DNA of 35,674 nucleotides from a virus, in the IMG/VR virus record IMGVR_UViG_3300034152_000127, positions 1-35,674 of that record; one strand, written 5' to 3'. The position numbers and the translations under genes are program-made. The notes beneath the pieces were generated by a model. That model was not told the DNA's origin. It worked only from the letters and a program-made list of their open reading frames with translations, and did no database searches. Shown here piece after piece: positions 22,078-30,348 of the stretch; position 1 is the first letter of the stretch, and every line of letters begins with the position of its first letter.

Positions 22078-23229
22078 CTACTCGAGGCCACGCCTGCTCT
22101 GGCAGAACGTCGGCATCTCCCACTTTTCGTTCGGGTCCATGTTGTCGAAGTCAGCCGGGACGATCTCTATCACGTCGAGTCCGACGGGAACATCGAAGGC
22201 GTCTTCGTATTCGAGGGACAGCTCGAGCGCGCGGTCGGCCGGCTCCTTCTCGATCCAGAAGCAGATGCTCGGCACCTTGTTCGCCCGCGTCCTCGTGTTC
22301 TCGTCGCCGACGACGAGGATTGCAAAGCCGCCGTCGCGCTCCGCTTTCTTCATGGCTTCCGCTGGCGACTTGCCGATGAGTAGTCCGATCGTGTCGCCCG
22401 TGTCCTCGCGGTACTCTTCCGCGAACTCGATGAGCGTCTTCTTCACCGACGCTTCGAGCTTGCCGTCGTCGGGGATAGTGTCGGGGTCGATCTCGTTGGC
22501 GGGCGGCAGCTCTTGCTGTTTGGGTTTTGCCTTGGGCGCTTCCTTCTTCTCGATGATCCCGAGCTGCGCCGCGCCGCGCTCCATCACGCGCTGCCGTGTC
22601 TCGCGCACCTTGCGAGTGACCGCCGATTTCTTCTTGCCGGACTCCTCCGCCTCCTTCGCTGCCGCGTCGGATTCTTCGCGCATCTCGTCGACGACGGCAA
22701 TCACCTGCGGGTCTTCGCCTGAGAGGTGCTCGGCGCAGAGGTACTCGAGCGCGTGACCTTGCCACGTCTGGTCCTTGAAGTCGGGGTCGTTGCAGTTGCG
22801 GACGCGGATGCACTCGAGCGCGCGATCGATTGTGTTGTCCTTGGCCTCGAGGCCAACGCGGAAGCGCAGCATCGTGTAGCCTTGCTCGGACAGTGTCGGC
22901 TTCTTCTCCTTGCCCGCGCTCGGATCGTAGTCGGGATCGGGCCGCACAACCGACTTGGCGACCGCCGCCTTCACCTCGTTGTCGTCGACCTGCGCGAGCG
23001 CGACCGGCCCCTTGACGCTGGTCTTGTCGCCACACTTGGTACAGACGAGTGTGACCGATGTCTTCGTCTGCTTGTCGACGTTGAACGACGTACACCCGCA
23101 CTGGCACACGACGATCGCTGTCTCGCTGACGGCTTGCACCGGGCCGTCGGCCTGTGGCTTGTCTTCCTTCTTGCCGTTCACCTTGCTGCGCTTCGGTGCC
23201 GCGCGCGTGGTCTTCTTCTTAGTAGTCAT
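22078..23229 (-). CDS. Large unknown protein with N-terminal zinc ribbon
   Basis: A 383-residue protein. Its N-terminus is a basic tail (MTTKKKTTRAAPKRSKVNGK) followed by a zinc ribbon, C-Q-C-G-C...C-T-K-C-G (residues about 42-67). The middle has a LRFRVGLEAKDNTIDRALEC segment and a charged Lys/Glu helix. The C-terminus has KKTLIEFAEEYREDTGDTIGL and strands to WEMPTFCQSRRGLE. The start at 23229 follows GGAGG and overlaps the helicase stop by 11 nt. Being next to DnaB suggests a replication-linked role, which I cannot confirm. Confidence 0.65.
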   Translation of the reverse strand: MTTKKKTTRAAPKRSKVNGKKEDKPQADGPVQAVSETAIVVCQCGCTSFNVDKQTKTSVTLVCTKCGDKTSVKGPVALAQVDDNEVKAAVAKSVVRPDPDYDPSAGKEKKPTLSEQGYTMLRFRVGLEAKDNTIDRALECIRVRNCNDPDFKDQTWQGHALEYLCAEHLSGEDPQVIAVVDEMREESDAAAKEAEESGKKKSAVTRKVRETRQRVMERGAAQLGIIEKKEAPKAKPKQQELPPANEIDPDTIPDDGKLEASVKKTLIEFAEEYREDTGDTIGLLIGKSPAEAMKKAERDGGFAILVVGDENTRTRANKVPSICFWIEKEPADRALELSLEYEDAFDVPVGLDVIEIVPADFDNMDPNEKWEMPTFCQSRRGLE

Positions 23230-24676
23230 CGACGCCTCCTTTGTCCCACTGATCGTGCGCGTCCGCGCCTCCAAAGAAACTTCCTTGTCGTCGTCCCTTC
23301 TTGCGTTCCTGTCCTTCGTCGCGCGCCTCTTGCGGTTGGCGGTCGAAGCCAGGGAACGGCCCGTCTTCGTATTCCCACTGGCGCACCCACATGCGGCTGA
23401 GTTCGATCCACAGCCTGAGCATGCCGGTCTTTCCGTGGTTCGCCTTGCCGACGATGAGCTGCAAGTCGCGTCGTTCGTCGCCGTCGGGTTCGTAATAGCC
23501 GGGGCGGTAGAGGAACCACACGACGCGCGCGACTGCTTCGATCGCTCCCGATTGCCTGAGGTCCGACATTCGCGGTCGCTTGTCGGGTCGGTTCTCGACG
23601 TTGCGGTTGAGCTGGCAACCGAGGACGACAGGCACGTTCAGCTCCTTCGCCATGTTGCGGAATGTCCGCGCGGCGTTGGTCGCGATCGATGTGTCGTTCT
23701 CTCCGGTGTCGGCGACTTCGCCAAGATGGTCTGCGACGATCAAGTCGAGTCCGTGCATCTGCTGATGCGCCGCCGCAATCTGGTGGACGGCGGCCGATGT
23801 CAACCCGCCGCTGTCCTCGAACCACAGCGGCTTCTTGCCACTCAGCTTGTTGCCTGCGTCCATGAGCCGCTTCCATTCCTCGGCCCCTTGTGGTCGGCGC
23901 AGCATGATGTCGTTCAGGTCGATGTCGGCGAAGCGAGCGACCATCCGAGCGACAAGGTACTCCATGACGTCTTCGAGCGAGACGAACAACACGCGGTGTC
24001 CAGCGAGTGCTGCGTTCGTGGCTATGTTGAGCATGAACGCGGTCTTACCCATCGCCGGCCTGGCCGCGACGATATGCAGCAAGCCGGGCCACAGTCCGCC
24101 TGTCGTCTCGTCGATGATCGGTATGCCGGTCTTGACGATCCCTTGCGGGAGTGCTGCGCGCTCCATCTCGTCGTAGAGGTGCATCAGCGTGTCGTCGATG
24201 TGCTGCGGCCCACTGCCAATGCGAAGTTCCGCGGCTGCGAGCGTGACGGCTTGCCGCACCTCTGCGAGGTATGTCTCGACGCCTTCGGTTCCGGTGACGA
24301 AGCCGCGCGCTGTCGCCTCCATCGTCGCGTAGATCATGGCGCGCACCGCGTAGAGTGAGCGGACGATCCGTGCGTAGTGCTCGACGTTGGCGACTGTTGC
24401 AACAGAGTCGGTGAGCTGGCCCATGATGGTTGCGCCGCCGACTCGTTCGAGCTGACCGTTCGCTTTCAAAAAGTTCCCGAGCGTGACGGCGTCGATCGCG
24501 CTGTTGGCCTCGGCGAGTTCGATCATCGCCTTGTAAACCGTGCGCAGGTTCTCGAGGTAGAAATGCTCGGGCGAGACGATCGGCATCGCGTGCGCGAGCG
24601 CCGAGTTGTTCAGCAGGATCGCGCCGAGTACTGCTCGCTCTGCTTCTTGGTCGTATGGTGGGACTCGATCGGTCAT
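23219..24676 (-). CDS. dnaB: Replicative DNA helicase, DnaB family
   Basis: A 485-residue hexameric helicase. The N-terminal domain (residues 5-150) has the DnaB opening VPPYDQEAERAVLGAIL. The C-terminal RecA-like domain has Walker A R-P-A-M-G-K211-T, an SLEDVMEYLVARM helix, Walker B L-D-L-I-V-A-D-H-L (the usual DYLQ is D-H-L here), the VPVVLGCQLNRNVE strand and a LRQSGAIEAVARVVWFLYRP arginine-finger region. It unwinds the fork; the initiator upstream probably loads it. The start at 24676 overlaps the upstream stop by ATGA. The Gly/Arg-rich C-terminal tail is disordered. Confidence 0.95.
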   Translation of the reverse strand: MTDRVPPYDQEAERAVLGAILLNNSALAHAMPIVSPEHFYLENLRTVYKAMIELAEANSAIDAVTLGNFLKANGQLERVGGATIMGQLTDSVATVANVEHYARIVRSLYAVRAMIYATMEATARGFVTGTEGVETYLAEVRQAVTLAAAELRIGSGPQHIDDTLMHLYDEMERAALPQGIVKTGIPIIDETTGGLWPGLLHIVAARPAMGKTAFMLNIATNAALAGHRVLFVSLEDVMEYLVARMVARFADIDLNDIMLRRPQGAEEWKRLMDAGNKLSGKKPLWFEDSGGLTSAAVHQIAAAHQQMHGLDLIVADHLGEVADTGENDTSIATNAARTFRNMAKELNVPVVLGCQLNRNVENRPDKRPRMSDLRQSGAIEAVARVVWFLYRPGYYEPDGDERRDLQLIVGKANHGKTGMLRLWIELSRMWVRQWEYEDGPFPGFDRQPQEARDEGQERKKGRRQGSFFGGADAHDQWDKGGVDDY

Positions 24677-25935
24677 CGCTTCCTCGTTGCGTTCACCTTG
24701 GCGGCGAGGTCGCCACCGTGCTGATAGGGCTGTTCCTGCTGCGCCGAATTCCGTCGTGGGTGTCCGCGCTCTTGACTGTAGCGTGCGCGGTTGAGAATAA
24801 ACTTCGCGATGTCGACCTTCGCGCGATTGCGGTTCTCGAGCGTCCATGCGCCGAGGCGCTTGACGAGTCCGGCGTCGATGAGCGGGAACGTGTCGTCGTC
24901 TCCGAGGTTGCGCGCGAGGCGTACGGGATCGGGGACTGCCTCGAATGCAGTCATGATCCCTTTGCCTCTGACGTAGTACTCGGCTTCTTGTAGTGCGCGG
25001 TAGAACGCGACTTGCCTGTCAGTGAACTCGGGTGGCGGTTCGGTCGGTTTGACTGTTTCGACCATAACCCGCTGACGCTGGCGGGGCTGCTTCCGCGCAG
25101 CGGATGCTGCCCTTGCTTTCTTACTGTTACTGTTAATGCTAATGCTAATGGTGCGCGAACCGTTGTCGCCTTCCGGCGTAGACGGTTTCGGCTCGCCGGT
25201 GGAAACGGTTTCATGTTCCCCTGTGTTTTCGGTGCCTTGCCCGTCAGACGTTGTGCCTCCGGTGTCGGTGCCGTCATGGTGCGAGTCATCATTGCGACTT
25301 GCAATCGTGGTCGAAACGTCCTCCAAACGTCCCTCGAACGATCCCGAAGCGTCATCCGATCGTTCGTCCTCGTCTGGTCCAGAAGCACCGAGCCGACGGG
25401 CGAGCGAGTAGTGCAAGCTGCGGAGCTTGGCGACTCGTCCATCGTCGTTGCCGAATGCGGTGCGTAGCGATGAGAAAGCCGACTTGACCCACGCTCGCTT
25501 GATCTCCGTGTCTGGAAACTCCGCGAGTGCGCGCAGCCAGTGGTCGACGATGTTCGGGTTCGCTGGCAGGTCGTGTGCTACGGCGCGAGGTACCACGATG
25601 ATCCGGTGCTCGGCCGATACGATGATCCAGGGAACGCCATCGTCTCGGATGGTCGACGCGAGTTCGTCGAGCGCCTCGTTCGTGCGCTGCACTCCGTGCG
25701 CGATGCGCTCGTGCTCGGGCGCGTCATCAGCGACCCCGCGCCGATCCCATCCGAGGTCTTCCATCAGGTTCAAGGCCGACGCCTCGATCAAGCCGGGACA
25801 CTTGGACGCGCGCGGCGTCGTGAGCAAATGCACCCACATCCACCGCGCGTCGTCCGACAGCGTGTAGCGGAACGTCGGGTTGCGCCACGTCGCCCGCTCG
25901 AACTTGGCGTACAGCCGTTTTCGGTTCGCGGCCAT
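24673..25935 (-). CDS. Replication initiator / helicase-loading protein (O-like)
   Basis: A 420-residue protein. The N-terminal winged-helix domain (residues 12-60: WRNPTFRYTLSDDARWMW, LIEASALNLMED) and the layout DNA-binding domain, long polar linker (about 185-275), C-terminal helical domain (FTDRQVAFYRALQEAEYYVR, then GAWTLENRNRAKVDIAKFIL) match phage O-type replisome organisers, which bind the origin and bring in DnaB. The gene directly precedes dnaB. The linker encodes SISINSNSKK from AT-rich repeats that may be the origin (25121-25151). The C-terminus ends basic (AKVNATRKR). Confidence 0.8.
   Translation of the reverse strand: MAANRKRLYAKFERATWRNPTFRYTLSDDARWMWVHLLTTPRASKCPGLIEASALNLMEDLGWDRRGVADDAPEHERIAHGVQRTNEALDELASTIRDDGVPWIIVSAEHRIIVVPRAVAHDLPANPNIVDHWLRALAEFPDTEIKRAWVKSAFSSLRTAFGNDDGRVAKLRSLHYSLARRLGASGPDEDERSDDASGSFEGRLEDVSTTIASRNDDSHHDGTDTGGTTSDGQGTENTGEHETVSTGEPKPSTPEGDNGSRTISISINSNSKKARAASAARKQPRQRQRVMVETVKPTEPPPEFTDRQVAFYRALQEAEYYVRGKGIMTAFEAVPDPVRLARNLGDDDTFPLIDAGLVKRLGAWTLENRNRAKVDIAKFILNRARYSQERGHPRRNSAQQEQPYQHGGDLAAKVNATRKR
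25121..25151 (-). other. Candidate replication origin repeats
   Basis: In a GC-rich gene this 31-nt stretch is AT-rich and repetitive: the minus strand reads ATTAGC twice, then ATTAAC and AGTAAC and AGTAA in tandem 6-nt phase. It lies inside the linker of the initiator gene, as lambdoid origins lie inside gene O. It encodes the Ser/Ile/Asn linker, so a coding explanation is also possible. Confidence 0.4.
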
Positions 25936-25938
25936 TGG

Positions 25939-27117
25939 CTAGTCGTCGATGCCGAGCTGCTTCTTGCGCTCCGCCTCCTCGCGCTCCGCCTCCTCCGCTT
26001 CCATGCGCAGGGCATCGGCCTTCTCCTCGTCGCTCATGTCGCCCTCAGCGCCCGCCTGCTGGCCGTTGTCGCCCTCGGCCTTGTCCTGGGCCGCGTCGTC
26101 GCTGTCGTCGCCCTGCGGGGCCTTCCCGTCGCGCGCAGCCGCCTCTGCGGCCATCTTGGCGGCGAGTCCCTTCGTCTTGGCGAGCGAGAGGTTCTGCGCG
26201 TCCGCCAGCTTGCCCTCGTTCGGAGCGTTGGCCTCGAGCTGGCTCGCGATCACCGACGGCAGGGTCGTGCGGGCGATGTCGGCGAGCTGCTGCGACACGT
26301 TCGCCTCCTCGAGCGATGCGAGGTCGGCGGCGCGCTGGAAGTCCGGCGAGAGCGGCCAGTACTTGGCGCTCCAGCGAATCGGCGTCTTCTTGATCATCGG
26401 GATCGGAAACGCGAGCCACGGCTGCTTCGCGATCTGCTGGTAGTTCATTTCGTACTCGCCGCGGTCGCCCTTGCGAAGGTAGCGCTCATTGCCGTCGCCG
26501 CCCGTCTCCACGCGGATGCCTTTCTCCGCGAGGATCTTGTTGCGGTGCACGAGTATGTCGCTGAACGGGTACACCTCGAAGCTGTAGTAGCCCGCCTTGA
26601 ATCGCAGACCCGAGTACACGGCGACCATCGGCCCGCGCTCCTCCGGCGTCTTGCGGTGGTCCCACCTGTGGTGAACGAACGGCTCGGAGCCGCGACGGAA
26701 GTCGAACTCGTCGTCGTGGTGAACGATGATCGATTCGACCTCTCGCACGTCGGGGTCGCGATAGGCGATGTCGATAAAGCCGCGATAGCCGATCTGCGCC
26801 TGTGCCTCGTAGTGCGAGATCTCCCACCTTCCGGTCTGCGGGTTCTTCTCGCGGACGGCGCGCGCGGACAGGTACGCCTGGCCGAGCGGTCCCTCGAGTC
26901 GGAGTCCGAGCGACGCCACAGTCATCAGCGCGCCCATGAGCGAGAGCGGCTCGCAGTTCAGCAGCTTGACGTCGAGACGAATCGTCGTCAGCGCCGCCTG
27001 CACCCACGGGTCGACGGGAACGTTGCGCGGTAGCGTCTTGCGAAGCACGTCGCGCATCGCCTCGTTGTCGAGCCACGACTTCACTCGGTCGTATGATCCC
27101 TGTTTGTTGCTGGTCAT
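25939..27117 (-). CDS. recT: RecT-family ssDNA-annealing protein
   Basis: A 392-residue RecT-type recombinase. Residues 1-190 carry the family core: a KSWLDNEAMRDVLRKTLPRN opening, TTIRLDVKLLNCEPLSLMGA, GLRLEGPLGQAYL, then AQIGYRGFIDIAYR, IIVHHDDEFDF and the MVAVYSGLRFKAG strands. The last 100 residues are acidic and disordered (AEREEAERKKQLGIDD at the end), longer than in typical RecT. It anneals single strands produced by the exonuclease encoded two genes upstream. The start at 27117 overlaps the upstream stop by ATGA. Confidence 0.9.
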   Translation of the reverse strand: MTSNKQGSYDRVKSWLDNEAMRDVLRKTLPRNVPVDPWVQAALTTIRLDVKLLNCEPLSLMGALMTVASLGLRLEGPLGQAYLSARAVREKNPQTGRWEISHYEAQAQIGYRGFIDIAYRDPDVREVESIIVHHDDEFDFRRGSEPFVHHRWDHRKTPEERGPMVAVYSGLRFKAGYYSFEVYPFSDILVHRNKILAEKGIRVETGGDGNERYLRKGDRGEYEMNYQQIAKQPWLAFPIPMIKKTPIRWSAKYWPLSPDFQRAADLASLEEANVSQQLADIARTTLPSVIASQLEANAPNEGKLADAQNLSLAKTKGLAAKMAAEAAARDGKAPQGDDSDDAAQDKAEGDNGQQAGAEGDMSDEEKADALRMEAEEAEREEAERKKQLGIDD

Positions 27118-27833
27118 GGTTTCCCCTTCTTCTTGCGCCGACGTGCGTCGGCTTTCTTCTTCTGCGCCTCGACGAGAGCGGTGCCGACCTTGGCGACACT
27201 GTCCTCGATGGTTTCCGCTTCCCTGCGTAGCGTGCGGACGAACAGGTCCGCCCTGTTGGTGAGTTCGTCGAACGTCTCGACGTCGATGTCGTTGCCGTCC
27301 ATGCCCTCGAGCAGCCTGCCGATCTCCGAGCGCAACGCCTCGAGGTGTCCCTCGACGGTGTCGCCCTGTAGCGATACCTCGACGATCTCGAACTGCGAAC
27401 CCATCTCGCGCAGCTCCTCCACCTCTTTCTCGGTGGCGACGAGCTGCAGCGAGCCGGGCAGCGCGTCGTTCGCTGCGGTGTAGACGTTGCCGTCTGACGA
27501 CGTGTACGTCAGCATCATGTGCTTGTGCATCTTGTCCTTCGGCTTCATGTGGACGGCCCACAGTCTGCCGTGGAACTGCCGCGACGGTGTCGTCGTTGGG
27601 AACTCGGCGGGAGCTATGCGCTCGAACACGCCGCGAAGGTCGCCGGTCATCGACATGATCTTGCTGCGCTTGGCCGTGATCTTCGTTGTGCCTGTAGCGA
27701 CGTCGTCATCGATCTCGACTTGCCTCGGGCGCAGCACCATGCGGACGGGCGCTCCTTCGAGGCCGTCGACCTCGAGCACGATCGCTCTGCCGCCGTAGGT
27801 GTACGACGGCTTGTACTGCTCCTTGCTTCCCAT
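27114..27833 (-). CDS. Unknown partner protein with shared C-terminal module
   Basis: A 239-residue protein between the exonuclease and RecT genes. The first 150 residues are strand-rich (GGRAIVLEVDGLEG, RMVLRPRQVEIDDD, FHGRLWAVHMKPKDKMHKHM). Residues 157-223 are helical and align with the C-termini of the exonuclease and the 34722-35663 product, including T-F-D-E-L-T-N-R-A-D-L-F. The tail is Lys/Arg-rich. ATG 27833 overlaps the exonuclease stop (TGATG); GTG 27836 is possible. No ribosome-binding site is seen, so translation probably depends on the exonuclease gene. It may hold nuclease and recombinase together. Confidence 0.65.
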   Translation of the reverse strand: MGSKEQYKPSYTYGGRAIVLEVDGLEGAPVRMVLRPRQVEIDDDVATGTTKITAKRSKIMSMTGDLRGVFERIAPAEFPTTTPSRQFHGRLWAVHMKPKDKMHKHMMLTYTSSDGNVYTAANDALPGSLQLVATEKEVEELREMGSQFEIVEVSLQGDTVEGHLEALRSEIGRLLEGMDGNDIDVETFDELTNRADLFVRTLRREAETIEDSVAKVGTALVEAQKKKADARRRKKKGKP

Positions 27834-29053
27834 CACGCGGTGAGTGAGGCGACGAGCGCCTTGTGCGCCTTGTCGATGCCGGTGGCGATCCCTTCTTGCT
27901 CGAGGTTGAGCATGCGCAGGTACAGCTCGGCCCGGTCGCGGAGTTCGTCGAAGGCGTCGACCGCGTCTTCGTCTCCGATGCGCCTCGAGATGAACAGCGA
28001 CAGCTCATCCTTGAGCGTGAGCAGCTGACCGTCGAGCGTTTCGTCGCCGTAGCGAGCCTCGTCTTTGGGTCCGTAGTGACGGAACGACTTGAACGAATTT
28101 CCCTGCTTCTCGTAGCGAGTGAGATCGATCTCGGGGTGCTCGGCCTTGAGCTTCTTCTTGTCGAAGCTCTTGCGGCCCGCCTGCTCCGCATTCGAGAACT
28201 TGTGTCCGTTGGCGGTGATCACCTTGTCGAGTCCCGCCTCTTCGAGCGCCGACTTGATCTGCGCCTTGGCCGCGTCGAGCCTGAGCTTCGATGCGGTAAA
28301 CGCTTCGTCGGCGAGCGTGAACTGCTTGACGGCCTCGTCCCACGCATCGCCGTCGACGTGCTGGTACTCTGACTTCGACTTCGGGATCTTGATCGGCTGC
28401 GGCGGTGCGGCCTCGATGGGCGGCTCGTCCCGCTCGACGTGGTTCTTCCAGAAGTGCTCGGCGTTGGCGAGGATCGCCCCGATCATCTCGTCGTTGCGCG
28501 GCACCTCGTAGATCTGTACGTCGCACTTCTCCGGCTCGTAGATTACGAAGCACACGCCAGGGCAGCCGTCGGGCAGCTTGCCGAGGTGCGGAAGCTCGCC
28601 GACGCTTGCGACGTGTACGAGGTGCTGCCCTTGCACTTGGTAGTAGTCCTTCAACCCCTCGGCGCGGATGCGGTCGGCGACGCGCTGCATCGGCGACTTC
28701 ACCTCGACCACCCAGCCATCCTCGCGCAGTCCGTCGAAGTCGGCGTACAGCCACGGGCGGTCGGGGTCGACGACCTGAAACTCATTCCACCGCTCCTCGT
28801 CCGTCTCCGGCGCGTAGATCTTCATGCCGAGCTTCTGCTCGGCGAGCGCGATGGCGAGCGGCTCGTACATATGGCCGCGTCGAAAGTTGACGTTGTCGGG
28901 CTGCGGCTCGGGCTTCGACTTCTTGCTGATGTACGTGTCGAGCGATGTCGACTCGAACACCTTGCCGAGTGCGAGCACGGGCGAATCGCTCGAACCGACG
29001 CCGCGCTGGCGGCTCTCGAGCCATTCCTGTTCGTTGGTGATCCTCTTCGTCAT
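27833..29053 (-). CDS. YqaJ/lambda-type exonuclease with extra C-terminal module
   Basis: A 406-residue PD-(D/E)XK exonuclease. The core is intact: V-G-S-S-D23, E64 in RRGHMYEPLA, D105/D107 in LYADFDG, E117-V-K119 and the YYQVQGQ helix. It degrades one strand at double-strand ends so RecT can anneal. Beyond the usual size, residues 220-330 form helices, and 337-404 form a coiled-coil module shared with two other proteins here. Its GGAGGCAAACCATG initiation region (29064-29051) is identical to that of the 35663 gene and complementary to the 30260-30348 hairpin loop. Confidence 0.9.
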   Translation of the reverse strand: MTKRITNEQEWLESRQRGVGSSDSPVLALGKVFESTSLDTYISKKSKPEPQPDNVNFRRGHMYEPLAIALAEQKLGMKIYAPETDEERWNEFQVVDPDRPWLYADFDGLREDGWVVEVKSPMQRVADRIRAEGLKDYYQVQGQHLVHVASVGELPHLGKLPDGCPGVCFVIYEPEKCDVQIYEVPRNDEMIGAILANAEHFWKNHVERDEPPIEAAPPQPIKIPKSKSEYQHVDGDAWDEAVKQFTLADEAFTASKLRLDAAKAQIKSALEEAGLDKVITANGHKFSNAEQAGRKSFDKKKLKAEHPEIDLTRYEKQGNSFKSFRHYGPKDEARYGDETLDGQLLTLKDELSLFISRRIGDEDAVDAFDELRDRAELYLRMLNLEQEGIATGIDKAHKALVASLTA

Positions 29054-29064
29054 GGTTTGCCTCC
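29051..29064 (-). promoter_or_regulatory. Initiation region matching the hairpin loop (exonuclease)
   Basis: The minus strand reads GGAGGCAAACCATG, ending in the exonuclease start codon. Thirteen nucleotides are exactly complementary to the minus-strand RNA of loop positions 30311-30299. The same 14 nt recur at 35661-35674. Confidence 0.5.
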
Positions 29065-29070
29065 TTGTTG

Positions 29071-30243
29071 CTACCACCAGCTATACAAGCCAGGGTACGG
29101 GTCATCTGCGATCTCGTAGACCGCTTCGTCGCGAAGTGTCCCGGCGCACACGCGCCTGTACGGGCAGACGCTGCCGCGCGCGGCGCAAGCTCTCGGGTTG
29201 CGGGGCCACGTGCCGCGCCGCCGCGCCGTCTCGATCTCTCGGATCGTCTCGTAGGTATCAGCGAGCCACGAGTCGATCTGTTCGTCGGTGACGAAGCGGC
29301 GCACGCGGTAGGCGAATGACTCGCCGCGCTTGGCGAGCCTGTTCAGCAGCGAGCGAGCGGCCTCGCGCTGCTTGTCGTGGTCGAGGTGCTTGTACTGCTC
29401 GAGCTTGCTATTCCAGATCGCCCACGTCGTGTCGCACGCTGCGACGCTCATGCCGCCGACGCCTGTTCCGTTGCACGTCGGGCAGGGCTTCCGCACCTTG
29501 AGTCCAGAGTCGTCTTCGGTCAGGCAGTAGCCGTCTTTGCAGTGGCGACACTTCGTCGTGTTCGGAATCGATGGCGGTTTCGTGCGAACGAAGTCGAACT
29601 CGACGACGCGGACGGGCTTGCGGTTGAGCTTCGATGCGGCCCAGCAAAGGCCAGGGATGTCGAGCCGGTGTCCGAGTTCGGTGCGTACGTCGAGCGGGTC
29701 TGCGTTCGACGTCAGGTGCCTGACGACGAGCATCGGCTCGCCGTCCTCGTTCACGGTCAAGCGGTCGAGTAGGTGCGCCACCGTGTACTTCGACGGTCCA
29801 CCTATCTTCTTGCGCTCGAACGTTGGCAGTCGGTGCTCGACGATGCGCCGCACTACTGGCTTGCCCTTGCGCTTGATGGCGTGCGCGACTGAGGCGTGCG
29901 CGTCCTCGTAGTGCACGAGGATACCGGCGACGTCGTCCTCGATGGCGCGCATGGTTGCTGCGAGATCTTCGTCGTGGGTGCTCGCGGCTCTCGTGTCGCG
30001 TGACCATTTCTCGGCCGCGCGCGCGACGATGCCGTCGACCTCGCCGGGCTCCTTGTTGAGCGCCAGCGCGAGGTCGCGAGCGTAGAGCACCTCGGCGAGC
30101 AACGACTTGACGCGCGGCGGGAACCAACGCGATCGGTTCGCCAGGCGGTAGTCGTTGACGTACTCGATGTTGAATCGGTGTCGGCAAGACGCTGCCACGC
30201 CAAGCATCGACGGCGTGTAGCGCGTAGAGGGTCGCGTCTGCAT
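29071..30243 (-). CDS. RecB/Cas4-like Fe-S protein with degenerate nuclease site
   Basis: A 390-residue protein of the RecB-like PD-(D/E)XK_1 group. The four-Cys Fe-S cage is present: C20 near the N-terminus and C353-x6-C360-x5-C366 near the end. E136 and D160 occupy nuclease-fold positions, but the D-x-K strand reads V-V-R175-H-L177-T, so the catalytic Asp and Lys appear lost. A DnaJ-type zinc insertion (CRHC..., CPTCNGTG; residues 232-259) is unusual. It is the first gene after the 30260-30348 hairpin, in an operon with the exonuclease and RecT. Catalysis is doubtful; DNA-end binding is possible. GGGGTAG is a weak ribosome-binding site. Confidence 0.7.
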   Translation of the reverse strand: MQTRPSTRYTPSMLGVAASCRHRFNIEYVNDYRLANRSRWFPPRVKSLLAEVLYARDLALALNKEPGEVDGIVARAAEKWSRDTRAASTHDEDLAATMRAIEDDVAGILVHYEDAHASVAHAIKRKGKPVVRRIVEHRLPTFERKKIGGPSKYTVAHLLDRLTVNEDGEPMLVVRHLTSNADPLDVRTELGHRLDIPGLCWAASKLNRKPVRVVEFDFVRTKPPSIPNTTKCRHCKDGYCLTEDDSGLKVRKPCPTCNGTGVGGMSVAACDTTWAIWNSKLEQYKHLDHDKQREAARSLLNRLAKRGESFAYRVRRFVTDEQIDSWLADTYETIREIETARRRGTWPRNPRACAARGSVCPYRRVCAGTLRDEAVYEIADDPYPGLYSWW

Positions 30244-30259
30244 CTTCTACCCCGTGCGG

Positions 30260-30348
30260 GAGTCCCGCTCACAGAGGGACGGGCGAGCGTAGCTCAACGG
30301 AGGCAAACCATATCACCCGGCTCGCTCGTCCCTCTGTAGGCGGGACTC
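30260..30348 (-). ncRNA. Long hairpin with anti-ribosome-binding-site loop
   Basis: Positions 30260-30288 pair with 30320-30348 in 29 pairs with one mismatch and two G-U wobbles. The loop is 30289-30319. On the minus strand the loop reads AUGGUUUGCCUCC, complementary to GGAGGCAAACCAU at the starts of two genes. The hairpin overlaps the XRE stop codon (30347-30349) and lies before the 30243 start. No U-tract follows. It could be an RNase III-processed regulatory RNA, an attenuator or an antisense loop. That a transcript exists is inferred. Confidence 0.55.

Noticed and set aside
30270-30345. tRNA-like look (TAGCTCAACGG near a long stem)
   Set aside because: No anticodon arm and no GTTCGA-type T loop; the pairing is one long hairpin rather than a cloverleaf.
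30260-30348. Invertible DNA switch or intrinsic terminator reading of the inverted repeat
   Set aside because: No invertase gene is in the window and no U-tract follows on either strand; inversion would not place a start codon correctly. The RNA explanation fits better.
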